A stretch of 64,000 nt of DNA from UBA4416 sp964541155 (GCA_964541155.1 CAZIPC010000005.1:124001-188000), one strand, 5' to 3'; numbered from the stretch's first letter, positions 1 to 10,249 are shown. Notes: generated by a model not told the origin, from the sequence alone. Made by a program: numbers and translations.

Positions 1-1
1 C

Positions 2-1282
2 GAAAGTGAATTAGCTAAAAAAATAGAAGAAGCTGTAAAAAAAGATAAAGAACTAGAAGCTCAAAAAAATCAACTAACTTCTCAATTAGATCTTTATAAA
101 AAGAAAAATGAAGAGATTGAAAAATCTCATAGAAAACAAGTTGAATTATTAGAAAAAGTATCTGGATTAAGTGCAGATGAGGCAAAAGCACAATTAATAG
201 AAAGTGTTAAAGCCGAAGCCAAAACAGAGGCCATGGCTTTTATTAAAGATACCATGGATGAAGCTAAAATTAATGCTAATAAAGAAGCAAAAAAAATAAT
301 CATTCAATCCATACAACGATTAGCAACAGAAACAGCCATTGAAAATTCAGTTACTGTTTTTCATATTGAAAGTGATGAAATTAAAGGACGTATTATTGGT
401 CGTGAAGGACGTAACATTAGAGCATTAGAAGCAGCTACAGGGGTAGAGGTGATTGTAGACGATACACCAGATGCAATTACATTGTCTTGCTTTGATTCAA
501 TTAGACGTGAAATTTGTCGTTTATCTTTACATCAGTTAGTTACTGATGGTCGTATTCATCCAGCTCGTATCGAAGAGATTGTTGAGAAAACGAAAAAAAT
601 GATTGATGAGGAAATTGTAGAAACAGGTAAACGTACATGTATTGACTTAGGTATACATGGATTGCATCCCGAGTTAATTAGAATGGTAGGTCGTATGAAA
701 TACCGTTCATCTTATGGTCAAAATTTATTACAACATAGTAGAGAAGTTGCAAACTTATGTGCTATTATGGCAAGCGAGATGGGGTTAAATCCAAAAATTG
801 CAAAACGTGCCGGATTGTTACATGATATTGGTAAAGTACCTGATGAAGAACCAGAATTACCACATGCTATTTTAGGAATGAAATTAGCAGAAAAATATAA
901 AGAAAAACCAGAGGTATGTAATGCTATTGGCGCACATCACGATGAAATTGAGATGACTACTTTGTATTCTCCAATTGTTCAGGTATGTGATGCTATTAGT
1001 GGTGCCAGACCAGGTGCTCGTCGTGAAGTAGCTGAACAGTACATGAAGCGTTTAAAAGATCTTGAAGCTCTTGCGTTAGGATACGATGGCGTAGAAAAAA
1101 CTTATGCAATACAAGCTGGTAGAGAAGTTAGAGTATTAGTATCTGCTGATAAAGTAGACGATAAACAATCCGAACAATTAGCATTCGATATTTCTCAAAA
1201 AATACAAACAGAAATGACATACCCAGGTCAAGTAAAAGTAACTGTTATCAGAGAAATTAGAGCTACAGCATACGCTAAATAA
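2..1282 (+). CDS. rny: Ribonuclease Y, 5'-truncated by window edge
   Basis: Endoribonuclease Y starts bulk mRNA decay at the inner face of the membrane. The frame is open from base 2, so the start codon and N-terminal membrane helix lie outside the window and 426 codons remain. The first ~100 visible residues are a Lys/Glu-rich coiled coil. A KH domain follows with the RNA-binding GRIIGREGRNIR motif. Then comes an HD domain whose HD pair sits in LLHDIGKVPDE, with a downstream GAHHDE. The C-terminus is complete. It is the last gene of its unit, since a terminator follows within 20 nt. The family assignment is secure; only the start is unknown. Confidence 0.96.
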   Translation, partial: ESELAKKIEEAVKKDKELEAQKNQLTSQLDLYKKKNEEIEKSHRKQVELLEKVSGLSADEAKAQLIESVKAEAKTEAMAFIKDTMDEAKINANKEAKKIIIQSIQRLATETAIENSVTVFHIESDEIKGRIIGREGRNIRALEAATGVEVIVDDTPDAITLSCFDSIRREICRLSLHQLVTDGRIHPARIEEIVEKTKKMIDEEIVETGKRTCIDLGIHGLHPELIRMVGRMKYRSSYGQNLLQHSREVANLCAIMASEMGLNPKIAKRAGLLHDIGKVPDEEPELPHAILGMKLAEKYKEKPEVCNAIGAHHDEIEMTTLYSPIVQVCDAISGARPGARREVAEQYMKRLKDLEALALGYDGVEKTYAIQAGREVRVLVSADKVDDKQSEQLAFDISQKIQTEMTYPGQVKVTVIREIRATAYAK

Positions 1283-1299
1283 ATTAAATTATATAATTA

Positions 1300-1326
1300 A
1301 AAGCCCTACTTGATATCAAGGGCTTT
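1300..1326 (+). terminator. Hairpin terminator after rny
   Basis: An 8-bp perfect stem (AAAGCCCT / AGGGCTTT) encloses an 11-nt loop. It lies 18 nt after the rny stop codon, with T-rich sequence after the stem. A second hairpin follows about 55 nt later. Confidence 0.7.
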
Positions 1327-1382
1327 ATTAGTTAATGTTATTTCTAATATAAAAGTACTAGAATATATTTGGCTACATATAT

Positions 1383-1417
1383 AAAAAAAGGGAGTTATAA
1401 AATAACTCCCTTTTTTT
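1383..1417. terminator. Bidirectional intrinsic terminator
   Basis: A 16-bp perfect stem (A7-GGGAGTTAT / ATAACTCCC-T7) has a 3-nt loop. The flanking A and T tracts let it work on both strands. It lies between convergent rny (+) and the adhesin gene (-), whose stop codon is 16 nt away. Confidence 0.9.
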
Positions 1418-1432
1418 ATAATTAATAGCTTA

Positions 1433-4400
1433 TTATTTTTTGATAACGAGTTTGTGGTAATATGAACCCTTATCAGTTATTATGTTTAATTGATAGATTC
1501 CATTTGCAATATCAGATACATTAAGCTCAGTTTCTGATGAATCAATTACCTTTGAAGTAATTAATTTTCCAGTTACATCAAACACATTAATAATTGACGG
1601 ATAAAGGGTTGATTTAATAATCACAAGCCCATTACTTGGGTTTGGATAAATACTAAATATAGATGCTTCTATAGATTTTATACCATTACAAGCATCAACT
1701 GTAATTGTATCAGAAGCTGTGTTTGTACAGTTATTTGCATTAGTGTATGAGTATGTAATAGTATAATTACCCACTCCAGCTAAAGCAGGGCTAAAATCGC
1801 CACCTGTAACGGCTACGCCGCTATATACGCCTCCAGCAGGCGATCCTCCAATTAATGTAACACTATTAATACTTACACATTGTAAATTTATGGCAGATGT
1901 ATTTAGTGTAACTATAGGTAATGGATTTACATTAACATTTGCAGTTGCTGTTCTTGAGCAGTTGTTTGCATTAGTTACAGTTACTGAATATTGTGTAGTT
2001 GTAGTAGGAGAAACCGTAATCATTTGTGTTGTTTGCCCCGTACTCCATAAAAAGCTAGGATTCCCAAAAGAGTTTGCAGTTAAGGTAGCTGTTTTGCCAG
2101 CGCAAATAGTTCTTGAATTAACAAAAACATTTGGTAATGGATTAGTGACAACTCTTGCTATAGCAGAATTAACACAATTATTAGCATTGCCTGTAGTAAC
2201 AGTATATTGTGTAACAGGTGCCGTTGGACTTACAGAAATACTCGATGTATTTTGTCCGCTACTCCATGTATAAGTAATCGATCCAGAAGCAGTTAAAATA
2301 GCAGTTTGTCCATTACAAATTGTTTGAGAATTTACAGATATAGTTGGTAAAGCATCAACGGTAACTGCGGCAATAGCTACATCTAAACAACTACTTGCAT
2401 TAATTCCTAAAACAGTATACTGTGTTGAAGTATTTGGTGAAACAGTAATACTTGCACTTGTTTGATTTGTACTCCATGTGTAGGTTGATGCACCTGATGC
2501 AGTTAATGTAGCTGTTTTACCAGGGCATATTGTAGTAGAGTTGACGATTATTGTTGATGGATTAATAGAAACAGAACTAATAGCGCCAATCAAATTCACA
2601 CATCCATTAGCATCAGTTCCAGTTACAGTATAATCTGTTGCACTTGTAGGATAAACAATATTAGAGCCACTAGAATAAGTATATGTTGATGCGCCAGAAG
2701 GAGTAATTGTGAATGGATTTCCTAAACAAACTGTACCGCTATTTACGGTGATATTTGGTGGAGCATTAACTGTTACGGAGCTAATAGCGCCAATCAAATT
2801 CACACATCCATTAGCATCAGTTCCAGTAACGGTATAATCTGTAGTAGTTGTAGGAGAAACAATATCTGAACCACTTGAATAGGTATAAGTTAAGGCTCCT
2901 GTGGGAGTTATTGTAAATGAATTTCCAGGGCAAATAGTTCCACTGTTTACTATGATATTTGGTGGTGCACTAACTGTTACTGAACTAATAGCACTTATTA
3001 AATTTGTACATCCATTAGCATCGGTTCCAGTTATTGAGTAATTTGTTGAAATTGTAGGTGAAACAACATCTGAGCCGCTTGAATAAGTATAAGTTAAAGC
3101 TCCAGAAGGAGTCATTGTAAATGAATTTCCAGGACAAATAGTACCACTATTTACACTAATGTTTGGTAAAGCATTAACCGTTATCGAGCTTATAGCACTT
3201 GTTGAGGATTTACAACCATTGACATCGGTTCCGTTAACACTATAATTTGTTGTACTAGAAGGCGAAACAATATTTGAACCACCAGAATAGGTATAAGTTA
3301 ATGCTCCTGAAGGAATAATTGTAAATGAATTACCAGCGCAAATAGCACCACTATTAACGGATATATTAGGCAATCCATTAACTGTTACAGAGCAAATAGC
3401 TCCAGTAGTATTAGAACAACCATTTATATCAGTACCAGTTATAGTATAGTTGGAGTTACTAGTTGGAGCAACGACATTTGTTCCATTTGAATAAGTATAA
3501 GTTGTAGCTCCTGTAGGAATAATTGTAAATGTTTTTCCTAAACAAATTGCACCACTATTTACATTAATAATAGGTAAAGGATTGACATTGATACTTATAG
3601 ATGCTGTTTTAGAACATCCTGTTAAAGTATTAGTTCCAGTTACTGTATATGTCGCACTAGATGAAGGCATAAAGCTGATACCATTGCTTACTCCGCCAGT
3701 CCAAGAATAAATATCAGAACCGTTTCCGTTTAATACAATATTGTTTCCGAAGCAAACAGTAGTATTAGAAGCGGCGGCACTTACAGTAAAATTTGGGGGT
3801 TGAGTTAATGCAAAAGTTTTAGTAATAGAACAAGAGTTAACATCTTTGATTATACAAGAATAAGCACTCGCTGATAATCCGGTTGCTAAAGATGATGTTC
3901 CTCCACTAGGTGACCATGAATAAGTATAAGTACTGCCAGTTCCTCCTGATGCTGTTACTGAAGCCTGACCGTTAGACAAACCAAAGCATGAAACATTTGT
4001 TTGTGATGTTGTTGCTGTTATAGCTAAAGAAGGTTGTGTAATAGTTAACGTTTTAGTAAAAGTACATAGTTTACTGTCTTTAATTGTACAAGTGTAAACG
4101 CCTGCGGTTAAAATCGCTGAAGAAATAGCGGTTGTTCCTCCTATTGGAGACCAAGAATAAGTGTAAGGAGCTGTTCCTCCTGATACTACCACGCGACCAA
4201 CACCCGTAGCGCCACCATTACAAAGTATGTTGGTTTGTGAGGTTGTTGCTGATAAAGCAGCAGGTTGTGTTAATGTGTATGTTGCTTTTGTTATAACATT
4301 AAGAGCATCTTTTACAGTTAAAGAATATACTCCTGCTGCTAAACCAGAAGCGATTGCAGTATTTCCGCCAGTTGGCGACCACGTGTATGTATATGGTGCA

Positions 4401-5293
4401 TCACCTCCAACAATTGAAGCTGTTAAGGTTCCTGCAGCTTGTCCATAACAAGATATAGTGCCAGTTTTTACAATATTTAAACTAGATAAAACTGTAAAAA
4501 TAGCAAGTCCATTACCAGTATTAAATCCAGCAGTATTAGATTGATTGGTTCCAGAGTTATATGAACCGCCACCGCCGCCAACTCCTCCTCCCAAAGAGTT
4601 AGATCCAGCTCCTCCACCAGAGTAACCGCCGCCGCCGCCGCCTGTTCCAGTTCCAGAACCACTTCCACCACCACCAAAACCACCGTTTGGCAGTGAGGTT
4701 CCTCCATTCATAAAAGAAATTCCACCAGTATTTATTAAATCACCGTCGGTACCATTTGTTAATAAACCACCGCCAGCTCCTGCTGAAAAAGAAGCTCCTG
4801 AATTACCACCATTTCCACTTGTTCCTCCCGTACCGCCACCACTAGCACCACTAGCACCTGATGTTGAAGTTTGCCCATCTTTGTTTGGAGAATCAATAGC
4901 TGAAGCAGCACCGCCGCCGCCGCCAGCAATAATTTTAGGGTTATTAGACATATCTGTAACAAAAGTACCGCCACCACCATTATTGGCTATTGTTGGACTT
5001 TGACCAATTAAAACTTTTAATAATTGACCAGGAGTTACTGTAAAATCACCAATCATACGTGCTCCTAATCCCGCAGGGATAATAGAACCTGCTGGATTAC
5101 CACCAGAAGCTCCTCTAACTTCTATTCTAATTAGGTTAACTCCAGCTGGCACAGTATATGTTTGCATTGCTCCTGAGTAAGTTAAAGTAGTAGTTAATTG
5201 AGCTTTAATTTGAAAGGATAAGCCAATAAATAAAGCGATAAAAAACAAAGATTGTTTTAATTTTTGCTGAATGGAAGGTAATTTTATATTCAT
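1433..5293 (-). CDS. Large T9SS-exported adhesin with Gly-rich, SprB-like and Ig-like repeats
   Basis: A cell-surface or secreted protein of 1286 aa. The start is placed at the internal ATG at 5293 because it gives a clean signal peptide (MNIKLPSIQQKLK, hydrophobic core, ending KAQ); the frame stays open 22 codons upstream. After the signal come a Gly/Ser-rich domain of about 240 residues, three SprB-type repeats (each with GDAPYTYTWSP-like or SGGTAPYTYSWSP-like cores), then about eight Ig/PKD-like repeats with paired cysteines. The C-terminus is a classic T9SS type A sorting domain: IYPNPSNG, then FDVTGKLI, ending KLVIKK. SprB-type repeats are known from gliding adhesins of Bacteroidota. The specific ligand is unknown. 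The gene runs towards a bidirectional terminator and appears monocistronic. Confidence 0.85.
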   Translation of the reverse strand: MNIKLPSIQQKLKQSLFFIALFIGLSFQIKAQLTTTLTYSGAMQTYTVPAGVNLIRIEVRGASGGNPAGSIIPAGLGARMIGDFTVTPGQLLKVLIGQSPTIANNGGGGTFVTDMSNNPKIIAGGGGGAASAIDSPNKDGQTSTSGASGASGGGTGGTSGNGGNSGASFSAGAGGGLLTNGTDGDLINTGGISFMNGGTSLPNGGFGGGGSGSGTGTGGGGGGYSGGGAGSNSLGGGVGGGGGSYNSGTNQSNTAGFNTGNGLAIFTVLSSLNIVKTGTISCYGQAAGTLTASIVGGDAPYTYTWSPTGGNTAIASGLAAGVYSLTVKDALNVITKATYTLTQPAALSATTSQTNILCNGGATGVGRVVVSGGTAPYTYSWSPIGGTTAISSAILTAGVYTCTIKDSKLCTFTKTLTITQPSLAITATTSQTNVSCFGLSNGQASVTASGGTGSTYTYSWSPSGGTSSLATGLSASAYSCIIKDVNSCSITKTFALTQPPNFTVSAAASNTTVCFGNNIVLNGNGSDIYSWTGGVSNGISFMPSSSATYTVTGTNTLTGCSKTASISINVNPLPIINVNSGAICLGKTFTIIPTGATTYTYSNGTNVVAPTSNSNYTITGTDINGCSNTTGAICSVTVNGLPNISVNSGAICAGNSFTIIPSGALTYTYSGGSNIVSPSSTTNYSVNGTDVNGCKSSTSAISSITVNALPNISVNSGTICPGNSFTMTPSGALTYTYSSGSDVVSPTISTNYSITGTDANGCTNLISAISSVTVSAPPNIIVNSGTICPGNSFTITPTGALTYTYSSGSDIVSPTTTTDYTVTGTDANGCVNLIGAISSVTVNAPPNITVNSGTVCLGNPFTITPSGASTYTYSSGSNIVYPTSATDYTVTGTDANGCVNLIGAISSVSINPSTIIVNSTTICPGKTATLTASGASTYTWSTNQTSASITVSPNTSTQYTVLGINASSCLDVAIAAVTVDALPTISVNSQTICNGQTAILTASGSITYTWSSGQNTSSISVSPTAPVTQYTVTTGNANNCVNSAIARVVTNPLPNVFVNSRTICAGKTATLTANSFGNPSFLWSTGQTTQMITVSPTTTTQYSVTVTNANNCSRTATANVNVNPLPIVTLNTSAINLQCVSINSVTLIGGSPAGGVYSGVAVTGGDFSPALAGVGNYTITYSYTNANNCTNTASDTITVDACNGIKSIEASIFSIYPNPSNGLVIIKSTLYPSIINVFDVTGKLITSKVIDSSETELNVSDIANGIYQLNIITDKGSYYHKLVIKK
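2577..3596 (-). repeat. Five tandem 204-bp repeats inside the adhesin gene
   Basis: Homologous points recur at 2577, 2781, 2985, 3189 and 3393, exactly 204 bp apart with no indels, so each unit encodes 68 residues of an Ig-like module. The first two units share a 47-nt identical block (2577-2623 and 2781-2827); the others have drifted. This fits expansion by unequal crossing-over, with the 2577/2781 pair the most recent or most recently homogenised. Confidence 0.85.
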
Positions 5294-5384
5294 TGATTTT
5301 TTTATAAAAGTATATAACTGCAAGTTAAGTAATTTTTTGATGCATGAGTATGTGTACAAAAGAAATTAACAAATCAAAAAAAGT

Positions 5385-6002
5385 TTATTTTTTGTTATTA
5401 AAGTATGTTTTTAATATTGGGATTGTTGTTAGGACTATTAACCCAATTACAATGGTTCCTATATAGTTTTGGATGGCTGGAAATTGTTTGCCTAAGAGAT
5501 AAGCTATACTACAAATGCTTCCTATCCATAGTAATGCGCCAATAAAGTTGTATAACATAAATCTTTTAAAATTAATTTTAATAACACCTGCTAAAATTGG
5601 AGCAAATGTTCTGATTATTGGTAAAAATCTTCCTAAAACAAGAGCCTTTCCTCCATGTTTGTTGTAAAAATCTTTAGTAAGAATTAGATGTTTTTTTTTG
5701 AATAATAAACTATCTGATCTGTTATATAGTTTTTCTCCTGTTTTTAATCCAAACCAATAACCAAACATATTTCCTAAAATAGCCGATAGCATTAATAGAG
5801 GTAGTAAAACAAAAAATGATGTATTTAATAATTGTGGTTTGGTTGCACAAAGTAATCCTGAAATAAAGATTAATGAATCCCCGGGTAAAAAAAATCCAAT
5901 AAATAAACCAGTTTCTGCAAATACTACAAATAACAAAAGCCAAAGTCCACCATATTGAATGATGCTTTGAGGGTCTGTTAACTGTTTTAGAAAATCGAAC
6001 AT
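5385..6002 (-). CDS. DedA family (VTT/SNARE-associated) membrane protein
   Basis: A 205-aa polytopic inner-membrane protein of the DedA superfamily, whose members act in undecaprenyl-phosphate or lipid flipping and envelope homeostasis. Visible family signatures are the re-entrant ETGLFIGFFLPGDS segment near residue 30 and the GRFLPIIRTFAPILAGV motif near residue 125, with the conserved basic and acidic residues present. Four to five hydrophobic segments follow the usual DedA order. Length is normal. It lies 25 nt upstream of the adhesin reading frame on the same strand, but no functional link is evident. The precise substrate cannot be read from the sequence. Confidence 0.9.
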   Translation of the reverse strand: MFDFLKQLTDPQSIIQYGGLWLLLFVVFAETGLFIGFFLPGDSLIFISGLLCATKPQLLNTSFFVLLPLLMLSAILGNMFGYWFGLKTGEKLYNRSDSLLFKKKHLILTKDFYNKHGGKALVLGRFLPIIRTFAPILAGVIKINFKRFMLYNFIGALLWIGSICSIAYLLGKQFPAIQNYIGTIVIGLIVLTTIPILKTYFNNKK

Positions 6003-6075
6003 GTTTTAAAAGTAGATAAACTTATTATTATATCAAGCTTTAAAGTTTTATTATTTCATTACCCAAATATTAAAA

Positions 6076-7875
6076 TTAAAGTGTCATTAGTTTTTTTTCG
6101 ATACTTGCTTTGATATCTGTTAATTGACCTTTTGGGATAGAGTTAATTAAGTTTTTTGTGTATTGTGATGTTGGATTTGAATATATTTTGTCGGCATCTC
6201 CCATTTCTTCAATCTTCCCTTTATTCATAACAACCATTCTGTCGCTCATAAATTTAACAACAGATAGATCATGTGATATGAATATGTAAGTAAATTTAAA
6301 TTCGCGTTTTAAATCATTTAATAAATTTAAAACTTGGGCTTGTACAGAAACATCAAGTGCGCTTACACTTTCATCACAAATAATAAATTTTGGATTTAAC
6401 GATAGCGCGCGTGCAATACAAACACGCTGTCTTTGTCCACCACTAAATTCGTGAGGATAACGGTTAAATTGTTGCTCTGTAAGACCTACTTTTTTTAGAA
6501 GTTCATATGCTTTTTCTTTACGTTGATTGTTATTTGATAAAATATTATGAACTTGCATAGGCTCCATTAATGCATCTCCAATTTTTATTCTTGGATTTAA
6601 AGAAGAGTAAGGGTCTTGAAAAATGAGTTGCATATCTTTTCTTAGCGTTCTCATCTCTTCTGAATTTAGTTTTAATACATTACTTCCCTGAAACCAAATT
6701 TCTCCAGATGTAGGTTCATTTAGTCTTAAAATAGTACGTCCTAATGTTGTTTTCCCACAGCCACTCTCGCCAACTAATCCTAGTGTTTCACCTTCATAAA
6801 CATCAAATGATACATCATCAACGGCTTTCACGTAATTAATTGTTTTTCCAAAAAAAGTTTTATCTTTTGGAAAATAGGTCTTAATATTTTTAAGTTCTAG
6901 TATTTTAGGTCGAGCGTATAATTCTTTATGTTCGGCTATTCGTTGTTCTTTAGTAACTACAACATTATTAATGGTTTCGTTTATGGTAGTTGGAATTTCG
7001 AGCATGTTTCCATTATCATCAGTTTTCATGAAATCACTTGAGATAGGTAATCTCACTAATCTTTTATCTAATGGCGGGCGACATGCTAATAAACTTTTTG
7101 TGTATGGGTGTTTAGGATTGCTAAATATTTCTAAAACTGGACCTTGTTCAACTACTTTTCCTTTATACATCACCATTACTGTATCCGCGAGTTCTGCAAT
7201 TACGCCTAAATCGTGCGTTATAAACATAATACCCATATTATATTGTTTTTGCAGGTTGAGCATTAAGTCCAGAATTGTTTTTTGAACTGTTACATCCAGT
7301 GCTGTTGTGGGTTCATCGGCTATTAAAACGCGAGGGTTACAGCTCATTGCCATAGCAATCATAACACGTTGTTTTTGACCTCCAGAAATTTGATGTGGGT
7401 ATACATTAAAAATTCTTTCGGGGTCTGGCAACTGTACTTGTTCAAATAAATGTATTGTTTTTTCTTTTGCTTCTTTTTTTGATAATTTTTGATGTTGTAT
7501 TATAGCTTCCATGACTTGGTTCCCGCATGTATAAACAGGGTTTAAACTAGTCATAGGTTCTTGAAAAATCATAGCTATTTCATTTCCTCTAAACGAACGC
7601 ATTTCTTTAGATGGTAAATCCCGAAGATTAACAACACCTTTAGATTTTGAATGGTATAATAATTCTCCTCCAGAAACTCGGCCAGGAGGATTTGGAATAA
7701 GTTGCATAATAGATAAAGAAGTTACGGATTTACCTGAGCCACTTTCTCCAACAATGCCAATTGTTTCGCCTTTATGAAGCGTGAACGATACATCATTTAC
7801 TGCTTTAATAAATCCATCATTAGATTTAAATTCAGTAACTAAATTTTTTACCTCAAGTAATATTTCTTTTTGCAT
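6076..7875 (-). CDS. Fused double-ATPase ABC transporter, OppD-OppF / YejF type
   Basis: A 599-aa protein with two complete ABC ATPase cassettes of the peptide/nickel importer class. Cassette 1 has Walker A GESGSGKS, signature SGGQKQRV and Walker B VLIADEPTTALD. Cassette 2 has GESGCGKTT, SGGQRQRVCIARAL and FIICDESVSALD. Each is followed by the oligopeptide-type C-terminal extension (HPYTKSLL in the first, SQYTKNLI in the second), which marks the Opp/Dpp branch. The partner permeases and binding protein are not in this window, so it is an orphan ATPase here. The substrate (peptides or another solute) is inferred from family only. Confidence 0.92.
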   Translation of the reverse strand: MQKEILLEVKNLVTEFKSNDGFIKAVNDVSFTLHKGETIGIVGESGSGKSVTSLSIMQLIPNPPGRVSGGELLYHSKSKGVVNLRDLPSKEMRSFRGNEIAMIFQEPMTSLNPVYTCGNQVMEAIIQHQKLSKKEAKEKTIHLFEQVQLPDPERIFNVYPHQISGGQKQRVMIAMAMSCNPRVLIADEPTTALDVTVQKTILDLMLNLQKQYNMGIMFITHDLGVIAELADTVMVMYKGKVVEQGPVLEIFSNPKHPYTKSLLACRPPLDKRLVRLPISSDFMKTDDNGNMLEIPTTINETINNVVVTKEQRIAEHKELYARPKILELKNIKTYFPKDKTFFGKTINYVKAVDDVSFDVYEGETLGLVGESGCGKTTLGRTILRLNEPTSGEIWFQGSNVLKLNSEEMRTLRKDMQLIFQDPYSSLNPRIKIGDALMEPMQVHNILSNNNQRKEKAYELLKKVGLTEQQFNRYPHEFSGGQRQRVCIARALSLNPKFIICDESVSALDVSVQAQVLNLLNDLKREFKFTYIFISHDLSVVKFMSDRMVVMNKGKIEEMGDADKIYSNPTSQYTKNLINSIPKGQLTDIKASIEKKLMTL

Positions 7876-7917
7876 AATAAATTATTATTAATAGGCTTAA
7901 TTGATTTTAATATGCAA

Positions 7918-9261
7918 TTACCCTTTATAAAAAAGCCATTTACCTAATTCTTTCCATGTTGTTTTTTTTCCATACATTAATATACCTGTTCGATATATTT
8001 TACCTGCCATCCATGTAAAAAACAAGAACCCAACAACAAGCATAAACATCGATAGTGCTAATTCCCAAATTGGAACATCAAAAGGTAGCCTCACCATCAT
8101 TACGATAGGAGATGTTAAAGGAAAAATAGAAAAAAATTGAGCCATTGAACTGTCAGGATCAGTTACAATACTTTGAGCGATTATAAAACTTCCTATTAAT
8201 GGAATTGTAACTGGCAAGATAAATTGTTGTGTGTCAGCCTCTCCATCTACAGCCGATCCAATAGCTGCAAATAAAGCGGCATACAATAAGTATCCAAATA
8301 AAAAATAAAAAGCAAAACATATCAATACTTTAGTTATATTAATATTTTTTACATTGTTTATTAATTCAATTACTTCATTTGGAGAGTTTACTTTTTCCAT
8401 ATTATCAATATCTGCCGTTAAATCATTTTTCATCACTTTTTCCATTTGCGAATTATGTTTTACCGTATCTGCTAATTGATCTTTAAATAAAATGGAGTTA
8501 ATAGTTGTACTAATACTTATTGTAAGTATTATCCATAAAATAAATTGTGTTAGTCCTACTAAAGCTACTCCAATTATTTTTCCAAGCATTAGTTGAAATG
8601 GTTTTACGGAGGATACAATTACTTCAACAATACGATTTGTTTTTTCTTCAATAACTCCTCGCATAACTTGAGAGCCGTATAAGAATATCATGAAATATAT
8701 TGCAATTGCTCCACCAAAACCAATAGCCATATTTATTTCGGTGTTAGTTTTTTCGTCTTTGCCATCTTCGGTAACTTTTAGTGTAAGTATTTCTACTGGT
8801 CGGCGTGCTTTATCAATTTTTGTTATATCAATACTATCCCCTTGTAATCTGTAGTCAAATAAAATGTTTTCCATAGTATTGCTAATGTATTGTTCGGTGC
8901 TAATACCTGGTTGTTTTTTGTAATATAATATTGGAGTTGTTTTTGAATCATTTAAAGCATCACCTTTAATTTCCATTATTAAATCAAAAGGGCCATCTTT
9001 TAATTTTGCTTTAGCTGATTGGATAGATTCAGAACCATAAGTAAATTTAATTTGTTTGGTATCAGCTAATTTATCAATAAATAATCCGCTATGATCTAAT
9101 ACTAATATTTGATGCTCTGTTTTATCTCTCATGGCTAACCAAACAGGCACAATCATTAGTCCTGCCATTAATAATGGACCTAAAATAGTCATTATTAAAA
9201 ATGATTTTTTCTTTACTCTTGAAAAGTATTCGCGTTGTATGATTAAAAATAATTTATTCAT
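7918..9261 (-). CDS. ABC-2 type transporter permease (NatB-like)
   Basis: A 447-aa membrane protein of the ABC-2 permease class. It has an N-terminal transmembrane helix after a cytosolic start (KLFLIIQREYFSRVKKKSF), an extracytoplasmic domain of about 150 residues, then five or six C-terminal helices, including EEKTNRIVEVIVSSVKP, the conserved coupling segment of NatB/YhaP proteins. Its ATPase partner lies immediately upstream (gap 34 nt, same strand), so the two form an export pump pair. NatAB-type systems export Na+ or other compounds; the substrate here is unknown. Confidence 0.9.
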   Translation of the reverse strand: MNKLFLIIQREYFSRVKKKSFLIMTILGPLLMAGLMIVPVWLAMRDKTEHQILVLDHSGLFIDKLADTKQIKFTYGSESIQSAKAKLKDGPFDLIMEIKGDALNDSKTTPILYYKKQPGISTEQYISNTMENILFDYRLQGDSIDITKIDKARRPVEILTLKVTEDGKDEKTNTEINMAIGFGGAIAIYFMIFLYGSQVMRGVIEEKTNRIVEVIVSSVKPFQLMLGKIIGVALVGLTQFILWIILTISISTTINSILFKDQLADTVKHNSQMEKVMKNDLTADIDNMEKVNSPNEVIELINNVKNINITKVLICFAFYFLFGYLLYAALFAAIGSAVDGEADTQQFILPVTIPLIGSFIIAQSIVTDPDSSMAQFFSIFPLTSPIVMMVRLPFDVPIWELALSMFMLVVGFLFFTWMAGKIYRTGILMYGKKTTWKELGKWLFYKG

Positions 9262-9295
9262 TTTATTAAAATGGATTCAGGTTTTTGAAAAATAG

Positions 9296-10249
9296 TTATT
9301 CTGTAAACACACTTTGAGTATTTAAAGTGGATTTGTTTTCGACTACTGAAATAAAAATATCATTCATTGAAGGGATGATTTCTTGAAATGATAATATTTC
9401 AGCGTTATTTAAAACAGCTTGTAGTAAATCATTTGGTTTATTTTGATGTAATATTTTTACTGTAACTGAATGAATATTGTCTTGATCTGATGTTTTATTT
9501 AGTAATTCAGCTCCTGCCCATAAAGCATTTGTAAAACCAATTAAACTTCCTTTAAAGGTGATTTGGTATGTGTTACTCTTATAGTTTTTTCTGATATCTT
9601 TTACAGGACCATCTAATAATTTTTCTGATTTGTTAATTAGAGCGATATTGTCACAAAGTTCTTCTACACTTCCCATATTGTGGGTAGAGAAAATAATTGT
9701 AGCGCCTTTATCCCTTAATTCTAATATTTCATTTTTAATGAGTTGAGCATTAATTGGGTCAAAACCACTAAATGGTTCATCCAATATTAATAATTTGGGT
9801 TCATGCAAAACTGTAACAATAAATTGTACTTTCTGTTGCATTCCTTTACTCAGTTCTTCTACTTTTTTATCCCACCAATTTTCTATTTCAAATTTTTTAA
9901 ACCATTGTTGCAGTTTGATTTTGGCATCAGTTTTTTTTAAACCTTTTAACTGTGCTAAATACATTGCTTGTTCTCCAACCGACATTTTTTTATATAAACC
10001 ACGTTCTTCGGGTAAATAACCAATATAATCAACATGTTTTGGGGCTAAGCGCTCTCCATTAAAATATACTTCACCTTTGTCAGGTCCAGTAATTTGATTA
10101 ATAATTCTAATAAGAGAAGTTTTACCAGCCCCATTTGGACCTAATAATCCATAAATTTTTTGTGTCTCAACTGTTAAACTTATATTTTTTAATGCAGTGT
10201 GATTTGAGTAATTTTTATAAATATTTTTTACTTCTAATATAGGTGTCAT
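9296..10249 (-). CDS. ABC transporter ATPase (NatA-like) with DUF4162-type tail
   Basis: A 317-aa single ABC ATPase. It shows Walker A GPNGAGKTSL near residue 40, signature ELSKGMQQKVQ, Walker B LLILDEPFSGFDP and the H-loop STHNMGS. After about residue 215 a C-terminal domain of the DUF4162 kind follows, usual in NatA/DrrA-type exporters. It is the first gene of the pair with the downstream ABC-2 permease and probably energises it. No -7 promoter element is obvious directly upstream. Confidence 0.92.
   Translation of the reverse strand: MTPILEVKNIYKNYSNHTALKNISLTVETQKIYGLLGPNGAGKTSLIRIINQITGPDKGEVYFNGERLAPKHVDYIGYLPEERGLYKKMSVGEQAMYLAQLKGLKKTDAKIKLQQWFKKFEIENWWDKKVEELSKGMQQKVQFIVTVLHEPKLLILDEPFSGFDPINAQLIKNEILELRDKGATIIFSTHNMGSVEELCDNIALINKSEKLLDGPVKDIRKNYKSNTYQITFKGSLIGFTNALWAGAELLNKTSDQDNIHSVTVKILHQNKPNDLLQAVLNNAEILSFQEIIPSMNDIFISVVENKSTLNTQSVFTE

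Noticed and set aside
2577..3596. Regular repeats that could suggest a CRISPR array
   Set aside because: The repeats are in frame inside a protein-coding gene with a 204-bp period and no spacer structure; no cas genes are present. No CRISPR was seen anywhere in the window.
4477..4980. Leucine/valine-rich minus-strand frames in the adhesin region that look like small membrane proteins
   Set aside because: They are frame-shifted readings of the Gly-rich coding sequence of the adhesin gene; the GGN-rich codons generate the apparent hydrophobicity.
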